DNA of 64,000 bases from Pontibacterium sp049603715. GTDB lineage: Bacteria > Pseudomonadota > Gammaproteobacteria > Pseudomonadales > Balneatricaceae. The stretch covers positions 124,001 to 188,000 of the forward strand of contig JBMYSW010000002.1 in assembly GCA_049603715.1 (NCBI GenBank), in the 5' to 3' direction. How positions within the stretch are numbered: the first letter of the stretch is position 1; each line of letters begins with the position of its first letter. The translations under genes and the position numbers were made by a program. The notes beneath the pieces were generated by a model. The model saw nothing but the letters and a program-made list of their open reading frames with translations. It searched no databases and was not told the DNA's origin. This document shows positions 1 through 7,186 of the stretch, piece after piece.

Positions 1-171
1 TTGTCACCGCTCTACAAAGCTCTTGCCGAGGTCGAACCGGCCGCTGTGGTGACTATACCAATGCAGCAAGGCAACAAACAGGCGCGTTTATTGGCATGGA
101 CTTTCTTCCCGCAAGAAGAGCAGCAAGAATGGCGCGAGCAATTTTGGGGTGAGGCGCTCACCGAGGAATAA
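1..171 (+). CDS. rlmF: 23S rRNA (adenine(1618)-N6)-methyltransferase RlmF, C-terminal fragment
   Basis: The reading frame is open from the first base of the window and stops at 169-171, giving the last 56 residues of a protein that begins outside. The tail contains a QGNKQARLLAWTF stretch, which matches the conserved C-terminus of the RlmF/YbiN family (consensus around QGQKxSRFVAWTF). RlmF methylates A1618 of 23S rRNA with S-adenosylmethionine. The catalytic and SAM-binding parts lie outside the window, so activity cannot be judged. The assignment rests on this C-terminal signature alone. About 130 bases without an obvious terminator separate it from the next gene. Confidence 0.75.
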   Translation: MSPLYKALAEVEPAAVVTIPMQQGNKQARLLAWTFFPQEEQQEWREQFWGEALTEE

Positions 172-308
172 GCCTCGCGTGTGCTCGGCGCTCTAAAGTG
201 GCCGTTCATAATTGAAATATCTTTGGCGTTAGCTGTTGCTATGCTCGCGGGCAAGGCTTGCTTCGTTGTCTTTGGGCGACAAAGTAAGCGTTTGCTCGCT
301 CATTGTTA

Positions 309-1472
309 ATGGACCCTGCCATGTTTACCTACGCCTTCGATGACTCTAGCTGCCCGCAACCGGGCACATATTTCCAACTGACCTCGCAAGATATGGGCTT
401 GCCCGAAGGCGTGCCTATCGCTATGACCCGCACGCAACTGCAAGGTGGCAAGCAGCAAGGGGTCGAGCTTGTGACCCTTACGGTGGGTGCCATGTGTTTG
501 CGCATTGTACCCACGCGCGGCCTAGGCGTACTCGATGTCACGGTAAATGGCGTGCGCTTTGGTTGGGATTCGCCGGTGAAAGAGGTGGTAAACCCAGCGT
601 TTATTAACCAAGAAGTTGGTGGCGGCTTAGGCTGGCTAGAAGGTTTTAACGAAATGCTGGTGCGCTGTGGTTATGAGTGGTCTGGGCATCCAGGCGAAGA
701 CCGTGGTCAGTTTTTATCGTTGCATGGGCGAGTGCAAAACACTCCTGCGTCTCAGGTGGTGTTAACCGTCGAACAACAGCCTCCTTATCGTGTCAGCTTA
801 TCTGGGCGAGTGGACGAAAAACGCTTTAAGCAAGTCGACTTTGAAACCCAAATGACCCTTATTATGACGCCGGATAAACCTGAGTTAACAGTAAAAGATC
901 GCTTAACCAATCAGGGCGACTACGAAAAAGAATACCAAGTGATTTATCACAATAACTTTGGGTCGCCAGTGTTAGAGAAGGGTGCGCGCGTTGAGCTGGC
1001 AGCGCATGACGTATCACCCTTTAACGAACAAGCAAAAGCGGGCTTGGCCCAGTGGCAGGAAGTAAACGCGCCCACAAAAGGCTTTGATGAGCAGGTGTTT
1101 AACATTAAACCCAAGGCTGACGCCCAAGGCGAGTCAGTCGCCATGCTGTTTAATCAAAGTAAAGACAAGGGCGTGGCGGTGTCTTATTCGCTTAAACAGC
1201 TTCCTGTTTTTACCTTTTGGAAAAACACCGATACCTTAAAACAAGGTTATGTGATCGGCCTAGAGCCCGGCACCAGTTACGCCTACAACCGCCGCTATCA
1301 GCGCGCTTTAGGTTTGGTGCCGACCATTGGTGCGGGCGAGTCGAGAGACTTTGATTTGACCTTTTCGTTTTTAACCTCAGGGGCCGAAGTGGCCACTCAA
1401 CGCGCACGTATCGCTGCGATTCAAGGCGATGAAGTAATTGTTCACCGAAGTGAGCCCTTGGTTGTGCTTTAA
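309..1472 (+). CDS. DUF4432 / aldose 1-epimerase-like protein
   Basis: This 387-residue protein has the beta-rich galactose-mutarotase-like fold of the DUF4432 family. Visible family features are PTRGLGVLDV near residue 70, a GGLGWLEGFNEML region, an SLHGRVQNTPA segment with the conserved histidine, YHNNFGSP in the middle, and LEPGTSYAYNRR near the C-terminus. Members bind carbohydrates and are often annotated as aldose 1-epimerase family proteins, but the substrate here is unknown. There is no signal peptide, so it is probably cytoplasmic. The start is uncertain: TTG at 303, ATG at 309 and ATG at 321 are all in frame and none has a good ribosome-binding site; I took the first ATG. No sugar kinase or transporter is adjacent. 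Confidence 0.75.
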   Translation: MDPAMFTYAFDDSSCPQPGTYFQLTSQDMGLPEGVPIAMTRTQLQGGKQQGVELVTLTVGAMCLRIVPTRGLGVLDVTVNGVRFGWDSPVKEVVNPAFINQEVGGGLGWLEGFNEMLVRCGYEWSGHPGEDRGQFLSLHGRVQNTPASQVVLTVEQQPPYRVSLSGRVDEKRFKQVDFETQMTLIMTPDKPELTVKDRLTNQGDYEKEYQVIYHNNFGSPVLEKGARVELAAHDVSPFNEQAKAGLAQWQEVNAPTKGFDEQVFNIKPKADAQGESVAMLFNQSKDKGVAVSYSLKQLPVFTFWKNTDTLKQGYVIGLEPGTSYAYNRRYQRALGLVPTIGAGESRDFDLTFSFLTSGAEVATQRARIAAIQGDEVIVHRSEPLVVL

Positions 1473-1620
1473 GGCTTAAATCACACTGTAATTTTCGGTG
1501 CATTGTTAAATAAAAATAAACACTGAGTTCACGCCGATGAGCCGTTAATTAGGCTGTAGGCCACTGTTTTAGCCAAAGTTGAAGGTTATACTTTGGCCAA
1601 GAATTTAACGGAGGTGAACA

Positions 1621-2460
1621 ATGCAACAAGGTTTGGTAACGTCTTTAGCGCCCATCGTTTATTTACCCCATGGCGGCGGCCCGCTGCCATTGATGGGTGA
1701 GCCAGGCCATGCGGAGCTGACGGCGTTTTTGTCTGGTTTAGGTGATGACCTTGCTAAACTAAAACAGCAAGGTGACCAACCTTGGAAGCCACAAGCGATC
1801 TTGGTAGTGAGCGCCCACTGGGAAACACGCACGCCTAAGGTCACCTCCGGCAAGGCCCCACGCCTTATTTACGACTACTCCGGCTTTGGCGCAGCATCCT
1901 ACAACATCCAATACCCAGCGCCGGGCGCGCCTGACTTAGCCAATGAACTGGTGAGCTTGTTAGGCGAACAAGGCATTGAAGTAACTGCCGATGCTGAACG
2001 CGGTTATGATCACGGCATGTTCGTGCCACTTAAGCTGGTGTACCCAGGCGCAGATATTCCCGTTATCCAGCTATCGCTTTATCACGATTTAAGCCCCGAG
2101 AAGCATATCGTATTAGGAGAAGCGCTATCCGCACTGCGTGAAAAAGATATCCTCGTGGTTGGCTCAGGTATGTCCTTCCACAATATGCAGGCCTTTTTTG
2201 ACCCAGTGCGCACCGCAGGTAAAGAAAAGCGCTTTGAGGCGTGGCTAAAAGAAACCCTAGTGACTGAACGCGAGCCCACCGAAACTCGCCAACGCCTAGT
2301 CAACTGGACTGACGCCCCCGATGCTCGCTACTGCCACCCACGTGAAGAGCACTTACTGCCTTTGCATGTGTGTTATGGCATGGCCAAAGGCCAAGTGGCA
2401 GAGCAAATTTTTAGTGGCCAAGTTCTAGGTAAGCAGGTGAGTGCTTACCTTTGGGGGTAG
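1621..2460 (+). CDS. DODA-type extradiol ring-opening dioxygenase (LigB superfamily, YgiD-like)
   Basis: The 279-residue protein is a single-domain LigB-superfamily enzyme, the group that includes E. coli YgiD and plant 4,5-DOPA dioxygenase. Metal-ligand and active-site histidines appear in the expected places: HGGG at residues 17-20, SAHWET (His66), YDHGMFVPL (His131), GMSFHN (His187) and EEHLLPLHV (His244, His249). The family opens catecholic rings with Fe(II) or Zn(II); the natural substrate cannot be predicted from sequence. A clear ribosome-binding site, ggaggtg, lies just upstream of the ATG at 1621, which fixes the start. The gene stands alone and is followed directly by the repeat array. 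Confidence 0.88.
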   Translation: MQQGLVTSLAPIVYLPHGGGPLPLMGEPGHAELTAFLSGLGDDLAKLKQQGDQPWKPQAILVVSAHWETRTPKVTSGKAPRLIYDYSGFGAASYNIQYPAPGAPDLANELVSLLGEQGIEVTADAERGYDHGMFVPLKLVYPGADIPVIQLSLYHDLSPEKHIVLGEALSALREKDILVVGSGMSFHNMQAFFDPVRTAGKEKRFEAWLKETLVTEREPTETRQRLVNWTDAPDARYCHPREEHLLPLHVCYGMAKGQVAEQIFSGQVLGKQVSAYLWG

Positions 2461-2479
2461 GTTTTTTGTTGTAGTCATA

Positions 2480-2710
2480 GGTCAGCTTCGCCTGACCTAA
2501 CAAAGGTTCGCCCGTTGGGCGAGCAAAGGCTTTTGTTCGGCCAAAAGCCTTCACAATCCAAAGGCCACCCCACCGCTTGGTCGGCAAAGCCGACTTCCCT
2601 GCGCGCTCGATAAAAAAATGGGCGTCGCGAAAACTCGGCAAAAAACGCCTCAAACAGTTCGCGCCACTGATCCATTTTTGTATCGGGTGCTCGGCGGCGC
2701 AAAGGGGTTC
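2480..2710 (-). repeat. Structured repeat, copy A (inverted)
   Basis: This is the most divergent copy and lies opposite to the other three. Read on the minus strand it contains an outer stem (2672-2687 paired with 2606-2621), a GTCGGC/GCCGAC hairpin, an AAGGCTTTTG/CAAAAGCCTT hairpin, a TCGCCC/GGGCGA hairpin and a terminal GGTCAG/CTGACC hairpin (2480-2497). Several base pairs differ from the other copies on both sides of the stem at once. Unlike the other copies, it keeps an open frame of about 75 codons on the minus strand. Confidence 0.85.
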
Positions 2711-2748
2711 TATCCGTGCCAACGGGTGGTTTAGGGTATTTTTTATCT

Positions 2749-2801
2749 CGTTCCCACGTTCCACGTGGGAATGCATACGTATAGCTCCTCCGCGCAGGAG
2801 C
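2749..2801. repeat. Short palindromic unit of the TTCCCACG type
   Basis: A perfect 9-bp inverted repeat TTCCCACGT-tcc-ACGTGGGAA (2751-2771) is followed by a second small dyad GCTCCT/AGGAGC (2784-2801). Sequences of this kind recur in intergenic DNA of many gammaproteobacteria; that statement is from general knowledge. It separates copy A from copy B of the larger repeat. Confidence 0.7.
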
Positions 2802-2865
2802 ACGAAAGCCAGAGCGTTTAGGAAGAATATTTCAAACCGAAACCAAAATTTATCTCGGGCCTATA

Positions 2866-2912
2866 CATAGGTATAGACTCCCACGCGGGAGCATGGGAGC
2901 CAGAGGGTCTAG
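2866..2912. repeat. Short repeat unit with CTCCCACG dyad, copy 1
   Basis: A unit beginning CATAGGTATAGACTCCCACG and continuing into GGGAGCATGGGAGCCAGAGG is repeated almost exactly at 3539-3580. It contains overlapping CTCCC/GGGAG dyads and lies directly upstream of a larger repeat copy, as does its twin. Confidence 0.75.
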
Positions 2913-2930
2913 AACCAGCCTAAACCCCGA

Positions 2931-3207
2931 AAACTCGCTAATGGCGAGGAACCCAATCCCCCTCTGTGCCGCCGAGCACCCAGTTAAAAGATGGATAAGC
3001 GGGGCGAACTTGTCTGAGGCGTTTACGCCGAGTCTTTGCCACGCCCATCTTTTTACTGGGCGCGCAGGGCAGTCGGCTTGCCGACCAAACAGCGGGGTGG
3101 CCTTTAGAGTGTTGAGACTTTTGGCCAAGCAAAAGTCTTGGCTCGCCCAACAGGGCGAAACCTGACAGGCGGCCAGCATAAAACCCTCAGGTCGCCCAGC
3201 GGCCCAA
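2931..3207 (+). repeat. Structured repeat, copy B
   Basis: This is the first direct copy. It opens with ACTCGCTAATGGCGAGGAAC and closes with CAGGTCGCCCAGCGGCCCA. The outer stem is CCCAGTTAAAAGATGG (2979-2994) with CCATCTTTTTACTGGG (3045-3060), 15 of 16 positions paired. Inside and after it come hairpins GTCGGC-tt-GCCGAC, AGACTTTTG/CAAAAGTCT and TCGCCC-aaca-GGGCGA, and a closing ACCTGA/TCAGGT stem. Confidence 0.9.
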
Positions 3208-3245
3208 CACTAAATCAAAATTTCAAACACCAAATAAACTGCCTA

Positions 3246-3510
3246 GAGGCACGAATCAAATCCCCTCTGTGCAGCCGAGCACCCAGTCAAAAGATGGATA
3301 AGCGGGGCGAACTTGTTTGAGGCGTTTACGCCGAGTCTTTGCCACGCCCATCTTTTTACTGGGCGCGCAGGGTAGTCGGCTTGCCGACCAAACAGCGGGG
3401 TGGCCTTTAGAGCGCTGAGACTTTTGGCCACACAAAAGTCTTGGCTCGCCCAACAGGGCGAAACCTGACAGGCGGCCAGCATAAAACCCTCAGGTCGCCC
3501 AGCGGCCCAA
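3246..3510 (+). repeat. Structured repeat, copy C
   Basis: The second direct copy starts about 303 bases after copy B (measured between the GTCGGC hairpins). Its outer stem is at 3282-3297 and 3348-3363. The AGACTTTTG/CAAAAGTCT hairpin is intact while its loop differs (gccaca instead of gccaag), which suggests that pairing rather than loop sequence is kept. The leading flank differs from copies B and D. Confidence 0.9.
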
Positions 3511-3538
3511 ACCGAAGCCAAAATGTGGCTCCCCCTCA

Positions 3539-3580
3539 CACATAGGTATAGGCTCCCACGCAGGAGCATGGGAGCCAGAG
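3539..3580. repeat. Short repeat unit with CTCCCACG dyad, copy 2
   Basis: This is a near-identical second copy of the unit at 2866-2912, running from CACATAGGTATAGGCTCCCA to GAGCCAGAGG. It again precedes a large repeat copy at a similar distance, so the short unit and the large repeat may have been duplicated together. Confidence 0.75.
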
Positions 3581-3596
3581 GGAGAGCCCCACAACA

Positions 3597-3875
3597 AAGA
3601 ACTCGCTAACGGCGAGGAACCCAATCCCCCTCTGTGCCGCCGAGCACCCAGTCAAAAGATGGAAAAGCGGGGCGAACTTGTCTGAGGCGTTTAAGCCGAG
3701 TCTTTGCCACGCCCATCTTTTGAATGGGCGCGCAGGGCAGTCGGCTTGCCGACCAAACAGCGGGGTGGCCTTTAGAGTGCTGAGACTTTTGGCCAGACAA
3801 AAGTCTTGGCTCGCCCAACAGGGCGAAACCCGACAAGCGGCGAGCATCAGCCCCTCAGGCCGCCCAGCGGCCCAA
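3597..3875 (+). repeat. Structured repeat, copy D
   Basis: The third direct copy shares the ACTCGCTAACGGCGAGGAAC leader with copy B, which suggests B and D are the closest pair. The outer stem is at 3647-3662 and 3713-3728, with one stem position restored to C-G and another lost. It ends just before the 3' end of the photolyase-like gene, which is read from the opposite strand. Confidence 0.9.
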
Positions 3876-3885
3876 AATCAAAAAC

Positions 3886-5394
3886 CTAATCAAACAAACT
3901 CATCTGCCCTGCCTGCTTCGCCACTTGTCGCTTGCGACTTAAACGCGTCGCCTTTTGCTTACGAGAATCTTGTGCTCGACGCTTTTCCGCACTTTTCGAC
4001 ACCAACCCATATTTTTCACGAATACGGGTGATATCTTTTTTGGCTTCACGGTGCGCCTGCTCAAAATCCACCAGCGGCTTGGGATAACTTGGTTGGCCTT
4101 GCGGCCAAAGGTGATCGGGCATACGCCAAGGTTCAAAAATCCAGGTATCACTTACTCCTCTTAACTCAGGCACCCAGCGGCGAACAAATTCGCCTTTCGC
4201 ATCTAGCCTTTGTGCTTGGCTAACAGGGTTGTAAACCCGCACGATGCTCATACTCGACGTACCACTTTGCATTTGAATTTGTGGGTAGTGGATCCCCGGT
4301 TCGTAATCGACAAAGAGATGAGCCAGCCAATCGGCCACAGGCTTCCAAGGAAGCGATAGCGAATAAGTGGCGACCGACACCAACATGGCGCGCATTCTAA
4401 AATTCACCCAACCATGCTTGTGCAAATACCGCATGCAGGCGTCTACCAAAGGCCAGCCGGTGCGGCCTTGTTGCCATGCGGCTAATCGCTGAGCGTCGAA
4501 GGGGCGCTTGAGTTCGGCCATTTCGCTCACGACACAGCGGTTTTCCATTTGCGGAAAACACTCCAGAGCTTGGGTAAAGTAACAATGCCACCAAAGGCGA
4601 GAGTAAAACGCTGATAGGCTTCGCTGCCATTGGCCGTCGTCTTGGTACATTTGCTTGGCTTGAAACACCGCTTGCGTGACTTCTTTAAGGCTGACACAGC
4701 CATAGGCTAGATGGGCGCTGAGGCGCGAGCAGCCTTCTTCGGCAGTGAGTGGTGAGCTGACTGAGCCGCGATACCATCGACCGCGATGACCTAAAAAGCT
4801 TTCGATAATGGCGATGCCTTTAGCGCGGCCGCCGGTTTGGCGATAGCGGCATGGGTAAGGGTCGTCGCAAACCGACTCGGGCCATTGCTCCGTAGGCAAG
4901 TTAGCCAACGTATGTGCGAAGGTTATTTGCTCTGGCTCTTCCAGCAACGGGGTTTTAACCCACTTATCCCACAGCGGTTTAAAGTTGCTTTGACGCCGAT
5001 GCAGCGGGCGTTTTACGCCGTTTTGGGCATACTCTTGCCAGCTAACTTGGTGACTTTGACACCATGCCTTAACCGCCAAATCACGCTCAAAGGTCCAAAG
5101 GTTACCGGTTTCTTCGTGGCTGAATAAGTTAAAGTGATCAAACTCAGCCAAGAGCTGCGACAGCACCTCGGTCATGTCGCCGATACGCACCACCAAATTG
5201 CCGCCCAAGGCTTTGAGTTGCTGCTGCAAGTCTACGAGAGATTCGCGTACAAACAACCACTGGCGATTGCTGGTATCGGCCAGCTGCCAATACCTTGGCT
5301 CAATTACGTACAAGCACAACGTCTTTCCTTGCTCACTGGCCTTAACGAGGGGCGCGTGGTCATAAGCACGTAAATCTCGCTTAAACCATACCAC
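3886..5394 (-). CDS. Cryptochrome/deoxyribodipyrimidine photolyase family protein
   Basis: The product has an N-terminal alpha/beta domain beginning VVWFKRDLRAYDHAPL, typical for the antenna-binding domain. The C-terminal FAD domain is marked by GGRAKGIAIIESFL, SSPLTAEEGCSRLSAHLAYG, GWPLVDACMRYL and YEPGIHYPQIQMQSG. The basic tail ends MSLFD. Family members repair UV-induced pyrimidine dimers with light or act as blue-light receptors; which applies here is not decided by sequence. No ATG is in frame at the 5' end. The frame is open to TTG at 5511, but the family begins close to the VVWFKRDLR motif, so I chose GTG at 5394. No ribosome-binding site supports any candidate. It lies downstream of, and in the same direction as, the LysR gene. 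Confidence 0.85.
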   Translation of the reverse strand: MVWFKRDLRAYDHAPLVKASEQGKTLCLYVIEPRYWQLADTSNRQWLFVRESLVDLQQQLKALGGNLVVRIGDMTEVLSQLLAEFDHFNLFSHEETGNLWTFERDLAVKAWCQSHQVSWQEYAQNGVKRPLHRRQSNFKPLWDKWVKTPLLEEPEQITFAHTLANLPTEQWPESVCDDPYPCRYRQTGGRAKGIAIIESFLGHRGRWYRGSVSSPLTAEEGCSRLSAHLAYGCVSLKEVTQAVFQAKQMYQDDGQWQRSLSAFYSRLWWHCYFTQALECFPQMENRCVVSEMAELKRPFDAQRLAAWQQGRTGWPLVDACMRYLHKHGWVNFRMRAMLVSVATYSLSLPWKPVADWLAHLFVDYEPGIHYPQIQMQSGTSSMSIVRVYNPVSQAQRLDAKGEFVRRWVPELRGVSDTWIFEPWRMPDHLWPQGQPSYPKPLVDFEQAHREAKKDITRIREKYGLVSKSAEKRRAQDSRKQKATRLSRKRQVAKQAGQMSLFD

Positions 5395-5569
5395 GTTTAA
5401 AGGAGACTTCTCTGATAATCCATTAGAAGCGTTAGTTAAGTCGTTACTATTCAATGCGTTTGCCCGAGATCTGTTGCACTTATGCACGTGTAACAGAACA
5501 AACGCCCGCAACCGTGACGGTTACTTATAGGCAAAGGAGTGTGTGAGTAGATCACTCACTTAAACGGAG

Positions 5570-6475
5570 TCATTGGCTGTTTAAAAGCTCAACCTTAGAT
5601 TGGGTTACACGCTCCACAAACCACTTAAGCGCTTTGCCATTGTTCGACTTTCGCCACGCCATATACAACGGGTGAACAGGGCGAGCACGGGCGATTTCAA
5701 GCTCAACTAACGCTCCAGACTCCAAGAGGTGAGCAATCTGATGACGCGGCAAATAACCCACTCCCAAGCCGTGTAATTGGGCTTCTATCTTTTTTTGTAA
5801 ATTGGGCACCGTTACCCGCGAGCGACCATCTAATAAACCCGACGAGCGCAACGGCAAATTACGCGAGCTATCGGCCATTACCACTGTCGGGTAAGCATGA
5901 ATCGCCTCTAACGCAATAGGCCCCTGATGTTGCGCCAAGGGGTGACTCCTCGCGACCGCAAAAACAAAAGCCATTTGACCAATCTCAAGGGTTTCAAATC
6001 CTGGCCCCGGCGGATCTCCTGCCGCGCCCACAATCAAATCACAACGCCCCGAATTTAGCGCATCCCACGTGCCGCCCAGCACCTCTTCAAGTAGCTGCAC
6101 ATCCACTTTAGGGTGCAGCTGCTGAAACTCAGCAATCACTTGATACAAGGGACCGCAGTTCACCACGCTATCAACCCCAAGAGTAATCGACACCTCCCAC
6201 CCCGCTTCGACCTGCTTCACCAGCGTAGTGAGTTCCTCCGTCGCCAACAAAATCTCTCGGCCCTGCGCCAACACCAGCTTACCCGCCTCGGTTAATGCCG
6301 CTTTGCGCTTGCTACGATCAAAAATTTCGACACCTAACGATTCTTCTAACTTACTCACCGTGTAAGACACTGCCGAAGGCACACGGTGTAGCTCTTGCGC
6401 CGCAGCGGCAAAGCTTCCTTTACGATCAATGGCTTCGATCACACGTAAACAGTCGAGGGTAATGGGCGAATGCAT
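5570..6475 (-). CDS. LysR-family transcriptional regulator
   Basis: The 301-residue protein has an N-terminal winged helix-turn-helix (roughly residues 6-65, with GSFAAAAQELHRVPSAVSY as recognition region) and a LysR substrate-binding domain (about 90-295). It is divergent from a DoxX gene with 108 bases between them, an arrangement common in proteobacteria, and probably controls that gene and itself. An inverted repeat with LysR-box geometry lies in the intergenic region close to its start. The effector is unknown. Confidence 0.92.
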   Translation of the reverse strand: MHSPITLDCLRVIEAIDRKGSFAAAAQELHRVPSAVSYTVSKLEESLGVEIFDRSKRKAALTEAGKLVLAQGREILLATEELTTLVKQVEAGWEVSITLGVDSVVNCGPLYQVIAEFQQLHPKVDVQLLEEVLGGTWDALNSGRCDLIVGAAGDPPGPGFETLEIGQMAFVFAVARSHPLAQHQGPIALEAIHAYPTVVMADSSRNLPLRSSGLLDGRSRVTVPNLQKKIEAQLHGLGVGYLPRHQIAHLLESGALVELEIARARPVHPLYMAWRKSNNGKALKWFVERVTQSKVELLNSQ

Positions 6476-6485
6476 TATTCAAATA

Positions 6486-6506
6486 ATTTGATCTTTTAAA
6501 TCAAAT
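6486..6506. promoter_or_regulatory. Putative LysR-type operator between the LysR and DoxX genes
   Basis: A perfect 7-bp inverted repeat ATTTGAT-cttttaa-ATCAAAT lies 11 bases upstream of the LysR start codon and about 80 bases upstream of doxX. The size and dyad match a LysR T-N11-A box. Binding is inferred, not shown. Confidence 0.5.
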
Positions 6507-6583
6507 CTCTCCGTTATTTTTTTAAAAATATAGCAAATACAATACACCCATACATCAAAACAAACGAATTACGGTGACACACA

Positions 6584-7033
6584 ATGAATAAACTAACCCT
6601 AAAATCTATTTTCGAATCTAACGAAAGTTTTGCACAACTCGCCCTTCGCCTACCACTGGGCATCATCTTTATCGCCCACGGCGCACAAAAGTTGTTTGGT
6701 GCATTTGGCGGCTACGGCCTCGAAGGCACCGGCCAATGGATGGCCTCCATCGGCCTAGAGCCGGGCTACCTAATGGCTCTGCTGGCTGGTAGCGCAGAGT
6801 TCTTTGGCGGTATCGCACTGCTTATCGGCTTGCTCGTTCGCCCAGCAGCTCTTGCCCTCGCCTTTACCATGGTAATTGCGATTATCACAACCCACCTATC
6901 TAACGGCTTGTTTATGAGCAACAACGGCTACGAGTTTGCTCTTGCACTACTTTCCGCAACGGTGGCACTTGCGATTTCAGGCTCTGGTCGCCTAGCAGTG
7001 GATAAGCAGCTTGCTTTGAAGGTTGGGGTTTAA
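6584..7033 (+). CDS. DoxX-family membrane protein
   Basis: The 149-residue protein has four predicted membrane segments and the DoxX signatures LPLGIIFIAHGAQKLFGAFGG near residue 25 and SAEFFGGIALLIGLLVRP in the middle. DoxX proteins are small inner-membrane proteins linked to thiol and oxidative stress in several bacteria, without an agreed biochemical role. It is divergent from a LysR regulator that probably controls it. Confidence 0.9.
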   Translation: MNKLTLKSIFESNESFAQLALRLPLGIIFIAHGAQKLFGAFGGYGLEGTGQWMASIGLEPGYLMALLAGSAEFFGGIALLIGLLVRPAALALAFTMVIAIITTHLSNGLFMSNNGYEFALALLSATVALAISGSGRLAVDKQLALKVGV

Positions 7034-7036
7034 ATA

Positions 7037-7186
7037 ATGAAAACTAACCCCTCATCTTTAATGCTGAGGGGTGACCCATCCCCGTCGCTGTTAGACGGCG
7101 ATGTACCATGGCCCATAGAAGAACGCGACCACCATAAGGCTATTGGCAGCCAAAGTGTATTAGGGAGAGGTTATGTCGATAACTAA
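7037..7186 (+). CDS. Possible small protein (49 aa) directly after doxX
   Basis: An ATG three bases after the doxX stop opens a 49-codon frame that ends with TAA at 7184-7186. The last 27 bases overlap the 3' end of the convergent FAH-family gene. A GGGG run eight bases upstream could serve as a weak ribosome-binding site. The first part contains two small dyads (CCCCTCA/TGAGGGG at 7048-7071 and CCGTC/GACGG), so it could also be a non-coding structured 3' end of doxX. I do not recognise the peptide. Confidence 0.2.
   Translation: MKTNPSSLMLRGDPSPSLLDGDVPWPIEERDHHKAIGSQSVLGRGYVDN

Larger units (their letters stand above)
2461..3885. other. Gene-free stretch occupied by a structured repeat array
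   Basis: No convincing protein gene lies in these 1.4 kb. The stretch is filled by four copies of a roughly 230-280 bp element, the first inverted relative to the other three, and by short palindromic units of the TTCCCACG/CGTGGGAA type. Several short open frames occur in both strands, but they are the same repeat read in different frames and are broken by stops or single-base shifts between copies. The copies are listed individually below. Confidence 0.85.

Noticed and set aside
2475..3847. Many open frames of 60-130 codons in both strands of the repeat array
   Set aside because: They are the same repeat translated in different frames, broken by stops or one-base shifts between copies, with no ribosome-binding sites. 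Stem pairing is better conserved than any frame.
2931..3875. Possible CRISPR array because of regularly repeated sequence
   Set aside because: Repeat units are about 270 bp with 303- and 365-base periods, internally similar over their full length; there are no short direct repeats with unique spacers and no cas genes.
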